A stretch of DNA of 64,000 bases from Acidobacteriota bacterium (GCA_019639115.1 JAHBSM010000005.1:124001-188000); one strand, 5' to 3'. Shown: positions 35,459 through 45,239, counted from the first letter of the stretch. Notes: generated by a model from the letters alone, not told the origin. Numbers and translations are program-made.

Positions 35459-35571
35459 AGATCATCCAAAGGTCAGATGCGGCAGATCGACGGAGAACGC
35501 AAGTGAGCGCAACTTTCGTTCCTAAAAACGATTATAACCGCTTTGGAATGAAAATAAAATACGAGTTCCGG

Positions 35572-36336
35572 CTAGAGAGTGAACCGGTCCCCGAGATAAA
35601 GCCGTCTCACGTCCGGGTCATTGACCAGGTCGTCAGGCGTGCCGGAACGCAGGGTCTTGCCCTCGGATAGGATGTAGGCTCGGTCGGTAATGGAGAGCGT
35701 TTCGCGAACATTGTGATCTGTTATCAAGACCCCGATGCCGGACCGTTTGAGGTAAAGTATCAGATCTCGGATATCCTCGATCGCAAGCGGATCGATACCG
35801 GCGAACGGCTCGTCAAGAAGTATGAATTGGGGTGCGGTCGCCAGGCATCGGGCGATCTCGCAGCGACGACGCTCGCCGCCCGAAAGGGCATCGCCGCGGA
35901 CCTTGCGGGAGTGCTCTATTCCGAACTCCGCAAGAAGCTCCTCCAGCCGATCCATACGCTGTTCGCGGGTAAGAGGAAGAGTCTCGAGTACTGCGAGGAT
36001 GTTTTGTTCGGCAGTCAATTTCCGAAATATGGAGGCTTCCTGCGGCAGGTACCCGAGTCCAAGCCGTGCGCGCAAATACATCGGCAGCCTCGTGACGTCT
36101 CGTCCATTCAGCACGACGCTGCCCGACTCGGTATCCTCGAGTCCAACCAGCATGTAGAAAGTAGTTGTCTTGCCGGCTCCGTTAGCACCGAGCAGACCGA
36201 CGACCTCGCCGGTGCGGATCTCGATATCGACGCCGTCAACAACGCGGCGACCGGTATAGGTCTTCGTCAGGCTCCGGCCGGCGAGAAAGATCTCGTCGGC
36301 GACCGCGGGCGTTTGTGGTGAGGTGCTGTCGGGCAT
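35572..36336 (-). CDS. lptB: LPS export ABC transporter ATP-binding protein
   Basis: A 254-residue ATPase that powers LptFG extraction of lipopolysaccharide from the inner membrane. Walker A is [17 protein letters not shown], the signature is [16 protein letters not shown], and Walker B is [15 protein letters not shown], followed by VLITDHNV. The LptB-specific segment [23 protein letters not shown] is present. It overlaps nothing and starts 3 nt after lptC/A. LptF and LptG are elsewhere. Confidence 0.95.
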   Translation of the reverse strand: MPDSTSPQTPAVADEIFLAGRSLTKTYTGRRVVDGVDIEIRTGEVVGLLGANGAGKTTTFYMLVGLEDTESGSVVLNGRDVTRLPMYLRARLGLGYLPQEASIFRKLTAEQNILAVLETLPLTREQRMDRLEELLAEFGIEHSRKVRGDALSGGERRRCEIARCLATAPQFILLDEPFAGIDPLAIEDIRDLILYLKRSGIGVLITDHNVRETLSITDRAYILSEGKTLRSGTPDDLVNDPDVRRLYLGDRFTL

Positions 36337-36339
36337 TGG

Positions 36340-38955
36340 TCAGGGGGCGTTCTTGATCTTGTAAACGGTTCGGATACGGCCCGAGGCATTTGGCCGGGGC
36401 CTGCTCTCGCCTATGTATCGATTATCCCTCAAATACACCGTGATCTGGGATGCTTGCGATCCACCGTTCTCAGAGTCGGTGACGACGGCTGGATCGCCGC
36501 GAAGAATTGCTATCTCATCCTTTGAACTGTATTCAGCGCTCTTCCCGGTCGCGCGTCGCCCGGGCTGAGTGATCACAACTGATCCTTCCGCTACCGTTCT
36601 GGTCATCTCGTTCTTTTCATTCAGGTAAATGTCGGCCGCGTCCGTGGTGATACGATCTGTGCCCTGGCGGATATCGACCGCATCCCGATATTGTAGAAGT
36701 CGAGAATCGCGGTCGTAGCTCATGGTGCGCGCCGCAGCGAAAACAGTATCCGTGGATTCTTTTCCACCGCGAACGACCTTAGCCTCATAAAGCTGACTCT
36801 GTACAGACCCTTCGGCATAAAGTTTACCTTCCCTCGCCCTGACGGTCAGCCTGTCGGCCCGTACATAGTTGTCGCCCTGCCAACCGCGGGCATTGCCTAT
36901 ATAGACTCCGACGTCGGCGCGTTGATCGAGTTCGGCACGTTCAGATGTTACAAAGACCGGTTTTTCCGAATCGCCGAATGGAGCCGCACCGCTCATCTGC
37001 CTTGCGTTGTAGAACGTGGTGCTGACACTTCCGCGCAGTGTGGAACGCTCCGTCGCAAGGTCCCAGTCGATCTCGGCGGCTTTTGCACGCGACCTCGCAT
37101 CCCAAAAAAGCGGCTCGCCCCGCAGCCGTGCGACACGGTCGGATTGTGTGAACATGGCCTCTTTTGCCGTCGCGTTCCTATCGGCCTCGTTTAGCTTCAC
37201 GCTGCCGGTGGCAACAAGCCGTGCGATATCTCGGGTATTCTGATCAAAATCAACGGTCAAACGATCAGCCGACATTGTTTGGTCGGAGCGATCGGTACTG
37301 GCATCCGTCGGCTTTCTGACAGTTCGCGTCCTTGTGGCGGCGTTGCAGGTCCGTGCATCATTGGTGCCCTGAAAGAAATCGCACACGAATCGCGGAGCGG
37401 TCACGGTCGTATAGTAATTCTCAGGTGCCTTACGCTTAGGTTCTATGAATAACTCTGCGTTGCCGGCCGCCTCTGCGCGGATGATCTCGTTCCCGTCTTG
37501 TGAGAACTGCGTGACCACAGTGTCTGCGGTGACGCGTTTATTTGCCGCATCAGGTTTGTCATTGGGGACATCAAGCTTGATCGTGGTCCTGCCGTCGGTT
37601 CGCATATCTCTTAAAATCCCGCCCGGCCGATATCCGAGCTCGATGCCGCGTGCAGCGGTGAACGTCACAAGCGAATAGCTTGTCGCGTCCGACGGAGTGA
37701 GTACCGCGCGAGGTGATCCGGAAGTAACTGCTCGGGATAGTTGGCCGTCCGGGCCATAGTCAGCCGACATTGAAGCCGCTCTGACCTCGATCTGACGTTC
37801 GGGACTTACGCGTTTGAGATAGCCACCGCCGTTCACATCTGCTTTTCTCAGTACACCGGCAGGCGTCAACTGAGTTGAAATGGCGTCGCCGCGAACCTCA
37901 TCGGTTGCTCGCGACACAACGGCATTGCCGCTAAGGTCGATCGTTGCCGCACGACGGTCGTAGATAGCTTCATTCGACCTGATGTCAGCCGCGTCAGAGC
38001 TACTGCCCGCAACGATATGCACACCGCCGTGGAGTTCAAAGCGATCCTCAGGTCTGAGATATTTCACGCTTTGGGCTTCGAGGGATGTCGCTGTAGCTCC
38101 AGAACGCGAAACAATGCGGGCATTACCTGCGACCTCGACCGATCGAATGCTACGTGTCTCCGGCGTTTCGCCTTCCATGAATGCCGTTGCCCGGTCAGAG
38201 CGGATGGTCGAACTCCGATCCTTCGAATCAATATCGATCACCACGTCGTCGTTGAGGTCAATGCGCCCTTCCGGTTGGAGAAAAGTCGCTGATGAACCAC
38301 GAAAATGCGCATATTTCACATTAGCTTTCGCCATTTCATCAGAGTCGAATGCCTCAATATCCACATCGCGAAGCAGTTCCAAGCGCTTTTCGCCTATCAG
38401 GATCCGCGCTCCGAAAGAAGAGCCACGGACGTTCTGCCGTTCGAACTCGACGCGAACGTCGCTTTCCGCTAACTCAGTTGCGCGGTCATATCGTCCTTCC
38501 GCCGTGCGAACACGAAGCCCGTCCCGAGTCTCGATGAATACGTCATCCTTTAGGTAAACGGTGAAGTTCCTATTCTCGCCCGGCAGGTAAATGCCGCTCT
38601 TAGCACTTATCGTATCGGCGGGCTGCCCCGCGGAGTCATAGATCAGAACGTTTAGATCGTCGAATTCCTGATGCTGGTCAGCAAAGGTCCGAGACGATGA
38701 GGCCCGGATCAGGAACTTTGGCAGCCCGGCTTCCGATTCAAGTCGTTCATAGCCGCTGACCTCTGCAATAACGTCCTTTGAGAGCCGCGACCGCAGATCA
38801 TCGAAGGACGAGACGGCCAGCTGTTTACGGGTCGCGATCGAGATAACGGCAACCACTACGGCGACCGCAGCGAGAGCCAAGGCGGCGTATCCCACCACGC
38901 GTGGCAGACTCGTATGCAGCTTATATTCAGTGCTTTGTGCCGCAGCTTGATCCAT
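36340..38955 (-). CDS. Giant LptC/LptA-type (OstA-domain) LPS export protein
   Basis: Taken from ATG 38955 (MDQAAAQS) the protein has 871 residues, far longer than separate LptC (about 190) or LptA (about 185). A membrane anchor (VVGYAALALAAVAVVVAVISIA) lies near residues 22-43. The next 180 residues look like LptC (DVFIETRDGLRVRTAEGRYD). The rest is a chain of beta-strand repeats of the OstA/LptA type, e.g. INLNDDVVID-like strands, RADRLTVRAREGKLYAEGSV and MTRTVAEGSVVITQPGRRATG. It may form much of the periplasmic LPS bridge in one polypeptide. It is followed immediately by lptB; recJ overlaps the region upstream of its ATG. Confidence 0.85.
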   Translation of the reverse strand: MDQAAAQSTEYKLHTSLPRVVGYAALALAAVAVVVAVISIATRKQLAVSSFDDLRSRLSKDVIAEVSGYERLESEAGLPKFLIRASSSRTFADQHQEFDDLNVLIYDSAGQPADTISAKSGIYLPGENRNFTVYLKDDVFIETRDGLRVRTAEGRYDRATELAESDVRVEFERQNVRGSSFGARILIGEKRLELLRDVDIEAFDSDEMAKANVKYAHFRGSSATFLQPEGRIDLNDDVVIDIDSKDRSSTIRSDRATAFMEGETPETRSIRSVEVAGNARIVSRSGATATSLEAQSVKYLRPEDRFELHGGVHIVAGSSSDAADIRSNEAIYDRRAATIDLSGNAVVSRATDEVRGDAISTQLTPAGVLRKADVNGGGYLKRVSPERQIEVRAASMSADYGPDGQLSRAVTSGSPRAVLTPSDATSYSLVTFTAARGIELGYRPGGILRDMRTDGRTTIKLDVPNDKPDAANKRVTADTVVTQFSQDGNEIIRAEAAGNAELFIEPKRKAPENYYTTVTAPRFVCDFFQGTNDARTCNAATRTRTVRKPTDASTDRSDQTMSADRLTVDFDQNTRDIARLVATGSVKLNEADRNATAKEAMFTQSDRVARLRGEPLFWDARSRAKAAEIDWDLATERSTLRGSVSTTFYNARQMSGAAPFGDSEKPVFVTSERAELDQRADVGVYIGNARGWQGDNYVRADRLTVRAREGKLYAEGSVQSQLYEAKVVRGGKESTDTVFAAARTMSYDRDSRLLQYRDAVDIRQGTDRITTDAADIYLNEKNEMTRTVAEGSVVITQPGRRATGKSAEYSSKDEIAILRGDPAVVTDSENGGSQASQITVYLRDNRYIGESRPRPNASGRIRTVYKIKNAP

Positions 38956-38960
38956 CGTGC

Positions 38961-40664
38961 TCAATTATCCGCTCTCAAGTCCTCAACGACAAGCTGAAGC
39001 CGGGTGTTGCCTTGCCAGGTATTCGCCTCCGGGACGTACGCGATTTGGATGCGGGAACCTGCTTCGAGCGTTTGCCCTTTAGATCTCTCGACGCCGTCCC
39101 ACCAAACAGCCTCGAACAATTTACCGCCGTCAGACACCGCCTTGAGCTTTAGGTGTTTTTCCTTCATCACGGAGGGCTCCCAACGCAGCGTGAGGCCCTT
39201 TGTGAGGAATACAGGCTTTGGATTTCCCGCTCCAAATGGCTCAAACGGCTTGAGCGACTCTACAAGGCCCAAACCGAGCGTCTCGGGCGAAACAACAGCG
39301 TCGATCTCGAGCTCCGGCACCGGCGGATCGTCGCGAAATATTTGCGACGCATGGTCTCCGAGCCGTTTGCGGGCCGCCGCGATGTTCTCTTCGGCGATCT
39401 TGAGCCCCGCCGCAGCGGCGTGGCCGCCGTATTGTATGAAAAGGTCCTCGCACGTCTGCAACGCTTCGAGCAGATGAAATCCCTTGATAGAACGCGCGCT
39501 GCCGTGGCCGACGCCGTCCTTGAGCGATATCACGACCGCCGGACGATAGAGCTTTTCGGCTATCCTGGATGCGGCAAGTCCGATGACGCCCTGATGCCAG
39601 CCTTCACCGGCTACGACCGTCAGATCGCCGGGGTTGCGGGCGGCCTCGTCGAGCGCAAGCTCGGTTATGCGTTCCTGCATCTGGCGGCGTTCGCGGTTTC
39701 GGCTGTCGAGAAGAGCCGCGATCTGGCGCGCTTTGCCCCAATCCTCTTCTTCAAAAAGCTCGACGACGTGCCGAGCTACATCCATTCGTCCCGCTGCGTT
39801 GATTCGGGGACCGATGCGGAACCCGATGTCGTAGCTCGTCATATCCGAGCGGCAGTCGGATACTTCCATCAGCGCTTTGAGCCCGTAATTGTCCGTTCTC
39901 TGAAGGTCCAACAGCCCGAGAGCGACAATCGCCCGATTCGCGCCGGTCAGGTCCATTATATCGGCGACAGTGCCTATCGCTGCGATCTTTAGAAATTGAG
40001 GCACTTCGTGTTCGAGGCCGCGGCCGCGAAGGAGCGCGTGGGCGAGCTTGAAAGCGACGCCGACGCCGGCGAGATGCTTATCCGGATACGGGCAGCCGGG
40101 CTGGTTGGGATTGACTATGGCGACCGCTGGCGGATTACCTCTGACCTCGTCGGAAAGGTGATGATCCGTGACGATCACGTCGAGTCCGTGCTCCCGAGCC
40201 CATTCGAGCGGTTCGAAGCTGCGAATTCCGCAATCGACGCTTATAACGAGTGAAAATCCATCTTTGAGCGCGGTCTCTAGTGCCGGAATATTTATTCCGT
40301 ATCCCTCCGTAAAGCGGTTTGGTACGTGAAAGCCGGTCTCGGCACCGATCAGAGCAAGTGCCTTGCGAAGCAGAACTGTTCCTGTGGTGCCGTCAACGTC
40401 GTAATCTCCCCAGATCAGGATCTTTTCGCGGGCCGCGATCGCCTGTTCGATCCGTGCGACCGCTTCATCTATTCCCTTTAAAAGGGTCGGTTCGTGGAGA
40501 TGTTCGGGCGACGGCGAGAGAAACCGCTGCGCAAGCTCGGCATCGCTGTGGCCGCGTGAGATCAGAAGTGCCGCAACGATTGGTTCTACTCCGAGCTCAG
40601 CGGCGAGACGCCCGACGGCTTCAGCGTCGTGTTTGCGGATGATCCATTTCTTTTCGATCGGCAT
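38961..40664 (-). CDS. recJ: Single-stranded-DNA-specific exonuclease RecJ
   Basis: The 567-residue 5'-3' exonuclease has the DHH/DHHA1 organisation. Motif I is WGDYDVDGTTGTVLL, motif III VTDHHLSDE, then VGVAFKLAHAL, and in the DHHA1 part GHGSARSIKGFHLLEALQTC and QYGGHAAAAGLKI. An OB-fold C-terminus ends TWQGNTRLQLVVEDLRA. Its role is recombination and repair. It is immediately downstream of uppP, with 13 bp between. Confidence 0.95.
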   Translation of the reverse strand: MPIEKKWIIRKHDAEAVGRLAAELGVEPIVAALLISRGHSDAELAQRFLSPSPEHLHEPTLLKGIDEAVARIEQAIAAREKILIWGDYDVDGTTGTVLLRKALALIGAETGFHVPNRFTEGYGINIPALETALKDGFSLVISVDCGIRSFEPLEWAREHGLDVIVTDHHLSDEVRGNPPAVAIVNPNQPGCPYPDKHLAGVGVAFKLAHALLRGRGLEHEVPQFLKIAAIGTVADIMDLTGANRAIVALGLLDLQRTDNYGLKALMEVSDCRSDMTSYDIGFRIGPRINAAGRMDVARHVVELFEEEDWGKARQIAALLDSRNRERRQMQERITELALDEAARNPGDLTVVAGEGWHQGVIGLAASRIAEKLYRPAVVISLKDGVGHGSARSIKGFHLLEALQTCEDLFIQYGGHAAAAGLKIAEENIAAARKRLGDHASQIFRDDPPVPELEIDAVVSPETLGLGLVESLKPFEPFGAGNPKPVFLTKGLTLRWEPSVMKEKHLKLKAVSDGGKLFEAVWWDGVERSKGQTLEAGSRIQIAYVPEANTWQGNTRLQLVVEDLRADN

Positions 40665-40676
40665 CGCGGGGAGCTG

Positions 40677-41570
40677 TCAGCGTACGACCGGATCGATGAC
40701 GCCGAAATAGAGCAGAGCGAGTATCGCAACGCCGAGGAAGAGCCGATAAACGACGAAAATGAGCGTCGTATTGCGCCGCAAATACGCAAGCAGCCCCCAG
40801 ATCGACAAATATCCGACGATGGCGGCGACAGCCGTGCCGACGACGAGCGGGACAAGAGCTTCGCGCGGGAGAATGACGACCGCTTTTCTGAGTTCGAGCA
40901 ATCCGCTCGCCGAGATAGCCGGTATCGAGAGCAGGAACGAGAACCTGGCGGCGGCCTCCCGTTTTTCACCGGCGAACAATCCGCCCATGATCGTCGATCC
41001 GGAGCGGCTGGCGCCCGGCATCAGCGCCAGGACCTGACAGAATCCCTGTGTCAACGCATCCACGAGCCCGAAATGCCGTAGTTCCTTACGTTGCGAACCC
41101 ACGCGCTCAGCGATCACCAGCCCGATTGCAACGACGATCAGCATTGTCGCGATGAACCAGAGATTCTTGGTCCCGGGGCCCTCGATGAAATCCTTTAGCA
41201 GGAGGCCGACCGTGCCGATCGGTATTGAGCCGAGTATGACCAGCCAGCCGAGCCACGATTCTTCGCTAAGAAATATCGGCCGGTTGCCGTCCGTGCCGGA
41301 AAAACGCATCTTTCGGCGGTTGAACACCAGATTCCAGTGATCGCGGGCGAACGCCGACACGATGCCCCATATATCACCCGCAAAATAGACAAAAACGGCC
41401 GCGAGCGTTCCTAACTGAATTACGGCCATTGTGGCGGTCAACATCTCGGGATGCCCGTCGTAAACGCCCGTCAAACGGCTTGCGAACACAAGATGTGCGG
41501 TCGAAGATATCGGTATGAACTCGGTCAAACCCTGTACGATCCCTAGTATTATGGCTTGTAATAGGTCCAT
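40677..41570 (-). CDS. uppP: Undecaprenyl-diphosphatase
   Basis: From ATG 41570 (MDLLQAIILGIVQG) the integral membrane enzyme has 297 residues, matching the family; a start at 41588 adds six residues and would place translation at or before the predicted transcription start. It recycles the lipid carrier for peptidoglycan and other glycans. The two signature regions are GLTEFIPISSTAHL and GASRSGSTIMGG. Eight or so helices are visible. It is the first gene of the long uppP-recJ-lptC/A-lptB-rpoN run, and a phased A/T-tract array precedes it. Confidence 0.94.
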   Translation of the reverse strand: MDLLQAIILGIVQGLTEFIPISSTAHLVFASRLTGVYDGHPEMLTATMAVIQLGTLAAVFVYFAGDIWGIVSAFARDHWNLVFNRRKMRFSGTDGNRPIFLSEESWLGWLVILGSIPIGTVGLLLKDFIEGPGTKNLWFIATMLIVVAIGLVIAERVGSQRKELRHFGLVDALTQGFCQVLALMPGASRSGSTIMGGLFAGEKREAAARFSFLLSIPAISASGLLELRKAVVILPREALVPLVVGTAVAAIVGYLSIWGLLAYLRRNTTLIFVVYRLFLGVAILALLYFGVIDPVVR

Positions 41571-41586
41571 GGCGAGGCTGAACCAC

Positions 41587-41615
41587 ATTGTCCGACATTA
41601 GGGACAAATTGGCAA
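41587..41615 (-). promoter_or_regulatory. Candidate uppP operon promoter
   Basis: On the minus strand TTGCCA (41615-41610) and GACAAT (41592-41587) are 17 bp apart. The phased A/T-tract array begins about 40 bp upstream of this -35, a position from which curved DNA could act. Confidence 0.4.
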
Positions 41616-41655
41616 AAACGAACCCTAAAAGTCCTCGATTCGGGGTATTTTCCCG

Positions 41656-41862
41656 GACGTTGAGAAAATTTTTCTAGACTCTCAGAAATTTTTTTGGAGC
41701 TTGAGGAAATTTTTTTAACGTCTCAGAGATATTTTTGGAGGTCGAGAAAAGTTTTTTAGCGTCTCAGAAAGTTTCTTGGAGCTCTAGAAAATTTTTCTGG
41801 CCTTTCAGAAATTTTTTTACACGCTGAGAAATTTTCTGAAACGATCAGAAATTTTTCTCAGA
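41656..41862. repeat. Phased A/T-tract array, ten units of 20-21 bp
   Basis: Ten A-tract-to-T-tract junctions lie near 41668, 41688, 41709, 41730, 41750, 41770, 41791, 41811, 41831 and 41851, a mean spacing of about 20.3 bp. Typical units are TGAGAAAATTTTTCT and CTCAGAAATTTTTTT; the 6-8 bp between tracts vary but favour GAG, CTC or TCAG next to the A-tract. The whole fills most of the gap between the SDR gene and uppP. No ORF crosses it. The period and AnTn polarity predict intrinsic curvature. Confidence 0.85.
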
Positions 41863-41920
41863 TCGCTGGAGATCTCGTTGGCTAGCTAAAACTTTTGCCA
41901 TATCCCGCCGCCGAACGCGG

Positions 41921-42691
41921 TTATTCGCGGTATCTAGCGCGTGAGGCGATGCGGTCGTAGAGCCACGCGGGCATGAATTTGCCGGCTCGGACGATCGTCG
42001 CAAGCTGCCACGGAAAGGCCGCGAACCGTTTTCGCCGCTCGATCGCCTTGAGAAACAGCGGTATCGCGGCGTCGAGTTCCATTATGAAAGGCATTTTTGC
42101 CTCGCGGCCTGAGGTGAGCGGCGTTTTGATGAATCCGGGCTGGATGATCGTCACGTCGATGCCCAGGTGTTTGACATCGAGCCTGACGCTCTCGAAAAAA
42201 GCCGTCATCCCGGCCTTGCTTGCCGAATAAGCGGCGCTTCGCGGCAGCCCGCGAAATCCGGCGAGGCTCGAGATCGCGACGAGATGGCCGCTGCCGCGTT
42301 TTTTCATACCTGGCAGCACGGCATGGACTGAATTTACCGCTCCCAGAAGATTTATGTCGATAACCTTTTTTACCGCGAGCGGCTCTAGTTCGCGCGTTTC
42401 GGCGTTGTTGCCGCCTATGCCTGCGTTCGCGATCAGAATGTCAATATGGCCGAACTCGTGGATCATTTCATCCACCGATCGCTGGACGGCATCTTCGTCG
42501 GTGACGTCAATGGAGAACACCCGTGCGGTAGCGCCAACCTTTTCACAATCCTTTGCGATCTTGTCGAGCAGATCACGCCGCCGAGCGGCCAAACCAAGGA
42601 CTGCTCCCTTTTTTGCGAGAGCTGCCGCCAGAGCGCTCCCGATTCCGCTCGACGCACCTGTGATAAAGACCCTTTTACCCTCGAACGACAT
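41921..42691 (-). CDS. Short-chain dehydrogenase/reductase
   Basis: The ATG at 42691 (MSFEGKRVFITGASSGIG) gives 256 residues. It is a classical SDR: the cofactor motif is TGASSGIG, NAG appears in ILIANAGIGGNN, and the active site has Ser in AISSLAGF and Tyr/Lys in YSASKAG. The C-terminus carries hydrophobic and basic segments (FPWQLATIVRAGKFMPAWLYDRIASRARY) that may bind the membrane. The substrate is unknown. It begins 31 bp after RNase J on the same strand. Confidence 0.9.
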   Translation of the reverse strand: MSFEGKRVFITGASSGIGSALAAALAKKGAVLGLAARRRDLLDKIAKDCEKVGATARVFSIDVTDEDAVQRSVDEMIHEFGHIDILIANAGIGGNNAETRELEPLAVKKVIDINLLGAVNSVHAVLPGMKKRGSGHLVAISSLAGFRGLPRSAAYSASKAGMTAFFESVRLDVKHLGIDVTIIQPGFIKTPLTSGREAKMPFIMELDAAIPLFLKAIERRKRFAAFPWQLATIVRAGKFMPAWLYDRIASRARYRE

Positions 42692-42721
42692 ACTCTGCAA
42701 AAATGTGTCACTCCCCTGCGA

Positions 42722-44383
42722 CTAGACCTCGACCACAGTGGTCACGATCACCGGTTTACCCGCTATTTCTCGCTGGACGAACCGCTTGAGATGGAGCCGG
42801 AGATTCTCCTTGAAAACAGTGCGATCGGCGACCTGTTCGGGCCGCATCTCACCGACGGCGTTAGCGACGGCCCGCCTTGCGTCGGCCGCGAAACCATTCG
42901 TAACGTCGAGCCCCGCGACGCCGCTTAGCGTCACTTGAGGCTCGCCCACGAGCGTATGGCGTGCCCGATCGACCGTTACAACGAGCGAGATCATGCCGCC
43001 GTAAGCGAGCTTCTTGCGTTCGCGGATGACGTCGTATTCGATCTCCTCGAGCGATTCTTCGTCGATGAATGTCTTGTGTAGCTCATGTTTCTCGACCACG
43101 CGAGCGCCGTATTCGTCGAGCTCGAGTATCTCGCCGTTCTCGATGAGCACGATATCGTCGTCGTCATAGCCTGCGACGTGGTTCTTGATGAATTCTTTCT
43201 GGCGAAAGAGCATTCTGTATTCGCCGTGGATCGGGACGACGTATCGCGGCCGTGAGGTCTCGACCATGATCCGGATATCTTCCAGCGAAGCATGCCCGCT
43301 TACATGAACAAGACGACGTTTCTCTTCAATTATATTGGCTCCGCGTTTGTATAAATGACCGATCAAACGGCTGATGTTCTTCTCATTGCCCGGGATTATG
43401 CGGGCTGAGAGCACTACGGTGTCACCGTTTTCGATCTCGAGGCCTTTGTATGTGGTAGTTGCCAGATTCCATAATGCGGCGCGCATCTCTCCCTGCGATC
43501 CGGTGACCAGATAACAGATCTCGTCGTCGGCCAACGCCCGCGACGCGCCCAACTCGATCATCGTATCGCCGACGACGCGGAGCAGCCCCATGTCGGACGC
43601 GATCTCGACATTTCGCTGCATAGAACGGCCAAGTACACATACCCGGCGGCCGAATTTGTGTGCGATATCGAAGATTATCTGAAGCCGATGGATCGACGAC
43701 GAGAACGTCGAGACGAAGAGCCTCCCGTCCGACTCTTGAAATATCTCCTCGAACGCCGGAATTACGGCCTGTTCGGATGGCGTTCTGCCCGGAACCGTCG
43801 CATTGGTCGAGTCGCATAGGAGGGCAAGCACTCCTTCATCACCGACGCGGCCGAGCATCTCAAGGTCGTACGGCCGTCCGATCACAGGAGTGTCGTCGAT
43901 CTTGTAATCGCCGGTGTGGACGAGCGTCCCAGCAGGCGTATGAACCGCAAGCGAGAAACATTCGACGAGCGAATGCGAAGCGTGGATGAACTCGATACCG
44001 AATACGCCGACCTCGATGCGGTCGCCGGCCTTGACACGGTGCAAAAGCACATCGTCAAGCATCCCGAATTCTTCGAGCTTTCTATCGGCAAGCCCGAGAG
44101 TGAACCGCGAAGCATAGACGGGGACGTTGAACTTGCGAAGAATGTACGGCAAAGCTCCGATATGGTCCTCGTGCCCATGTGTCAATATGATCGCTGTAAT
44201 GTCGTCGCGGTATTCTTCCAGGAAATCGAAATTCGGTATAGAAATATCGACCCCGTATGGCGTTTCTTCCGGAAAGCCCATACCCGCATCGACGATGATC
44301 ATTTCATCGTCGTAGCGGATGCCCATGCAGTTCATCCCAAATTCGCCGATGCCGCCAAGCGGGACGATCTCTATCTTGCTCAT
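42722..44383 (-). CDS. rnj: Ribonuclease J
   Basis: A 553-residue metallo-beta-lactamase/beta-CASP ribonuclease that processes and degrades RNA by endo- and 5'-exonuclease action. The zinc motif is LTHGHEDHIGALPYIL, the second motif VHTGDYKIDDTPVIG, and beta-CASP elements include VSTFSSSIHRLQ, VTGSQGEMRAALW, and HVSGHASLEDIR followed by VVPIHGEYRML. The C-terminal domain is complete. It is monocistronic or co-transcribed with the SDR gene. Confidence 0.96.
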   Translation of the reverse strand: MSKIEIVPLGGIGEFGMNCMGIRYDDEMIIVDAGMGFPEETPYGVDISIPNFDFLEEYRDDITAIILTHGHEDHIGALPYILRKFNVPVYASRFTLGLADRKLEEFGMLDDVLLHRVKAGDRIEVGVFGIEFIHASHSLVECFSLAVHTPAGTLVHTGDYKIDDTPVIGRPYDLEMLGRVGDEGVLALLCDSTNATVPGRTPSEQAVIPAFEEIFQESDGRLFVSTFSSSIHRLQIIFDIAHKFGRRVCVLGRSMQRNVEIASDMGLLRVVGDTMIELGASRALADDEICYLVTGSQGEMRAALWNLATTTYKGLEIENGDTVVLSARIIPGNEKNISRLIGHLYKRGANIIEEKRRLVHVSGHASLEDIRIMVETSRPRYVVPIHGEYRMLFRQKEFIKNHVAGYDDDDIVLIENGEILELDEYGARVVEKHELHKTFIDEESLEEIEYDVIRERKKLAYGGMISLVVTVDRARHTLVGEPQVTLSGVAGLDVTNGFAADARRAVANAVGEMRPEQVADRTVFKENLRLHLKRFVQREIAGKPVIVTTVVEV

Positions 44384-44492
44384 TTAACTACCTGCTTGCT
44401 TGAATGATCGATCGAAGAGTATAGCACAGCTCCCGCCTCTCGCTCCCCGGCGGCTAAAGGTAAAGCATTTGTAAACATATTGTGAAGAAAAG

Positions 44493-44519
44493 TGAAACCG
44501 ACAGCCGGGAACGCGCGTC
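44493..44519 (+). promoter_or_regulatory. Candidate ECF-sigma promoter
   Basis: TGAAAC (44493-44498) and CGTC (44516-44519) are separated by 17 bp, matching the AAC/CGT pattern recognised by many ECF sigma factors. It is 33 bp upstream of the first gene of a unit whose last gene encodes an ECF sigma factor, which suggests autoregulation. Confidence 0.55.
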
Positions 44520-44552
44520 ATTCAACCGACGCCCGCAATTTGGAGGCTGAAT

Positions 44553-45212
44553 ATGGCTAAAGATTTTAACGATCCTGAGTTTGACGATCTGATGAGGCAA
44601 ATGCTCGCTTCGGGCTCGCTTGACGACGCAGCTATTGATGAGATCGCCTCTTCGCCAAAGGTCTGGTGGGCCATCAAACGCGAAATAGCGACCCGGCCAT
44701 TTGGCGCCGCTCCTTCGCTCGGCTCTCGACTGTTCCGTCTGGCCTCGATGGCGATCCCTGCGGCCGCCGCGGCGGCGATCGCGGTTGCGGCTGTGCTTCC
44801 TTTGCTCGAGAAGACGCAGCAGACCGCTTCGGTGAGCGTTAATGCAAACTCATATGTCGGCTCATTTGGTTTTGCTGAAGGCAAAGATCTTTCACCTGTT
44901 CAACGTGTGACACTTGCGAAACCTTCGAGGGAGATTATCGCGGTATCACAAAAACGAAGCGTTCGGTCTTCTGCAGCGACGGCGGAGAGGATCGGTCAAA
45001 CCGTTGCAATGAACGAAGTGCGGACCGAATTCATCCCGCTCTCTTATGCCCCAGATGCCGAAAGCGGCCAGATCGTGCGGGTAAAGGTTTCTTCAGCAAT
45101 GCTTGCGTCCCTCGGCCTGAGCGATACGGTTCGGCGCAGCGGGCAATTGATCGATGCCGAGGTGCTGGTCGGCGACGACGGCCTGACGCGGGCGATCAGA
45201 TTCATAAGGTAA
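44553..45212 (+). CDS. Single-pass membrane protein of unknown function, possible anti-sigma-like regulator
   Basis: The 219-residue protein is preceded by GGAGG 8 nt before the ATG. The first 60 residues are acidic and helical (FNDPEFDDLMRQMLASGSLDDAAIDEI, then WWAIKREIA). One hydrophobic helix rich in alanine (MAIPAAAAAAIAVAAVLPLL) lies near 68-87. The extracytoplasmic tail has a small alpha/beta part ending VLVGDDGLTRAIRFIR. I see no zinc-finger motif. Position in a unit with an ECF sigma suggests an anti-sigma-like role, but this is inferred. Confidence 0.7.
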   Translation: MAKDFNDPEFDDLMRQMLASGSLDDAAIDEIASSPKVWWAIKREIATRPFGAAPSLGSRLFRLASMAIPAAAAAAIAVAAVLPLLEKTQQTASVSVNANSYVGSFGFAEGKDLSPVQRVTLAKPSREIIAVSQKRSVRSSAATAERIGQTVAMNEVRTEFIPLSYAPDAESGQIVRVKVSSAMLASLGLSDTVRRSGQLIDAEVLVGDDGLTRAIRFIR

Positions 45213-45239
45213 CAAGCTTCTCTCCCGGAGGTTTTGATC

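Noticed and set aside
41656..41862. A string of hairpin terminators after the SDR gene
   Set aside because: The individual units are short and A/T-rich with no stable GC stem; periodic spacing is the dominant feature.
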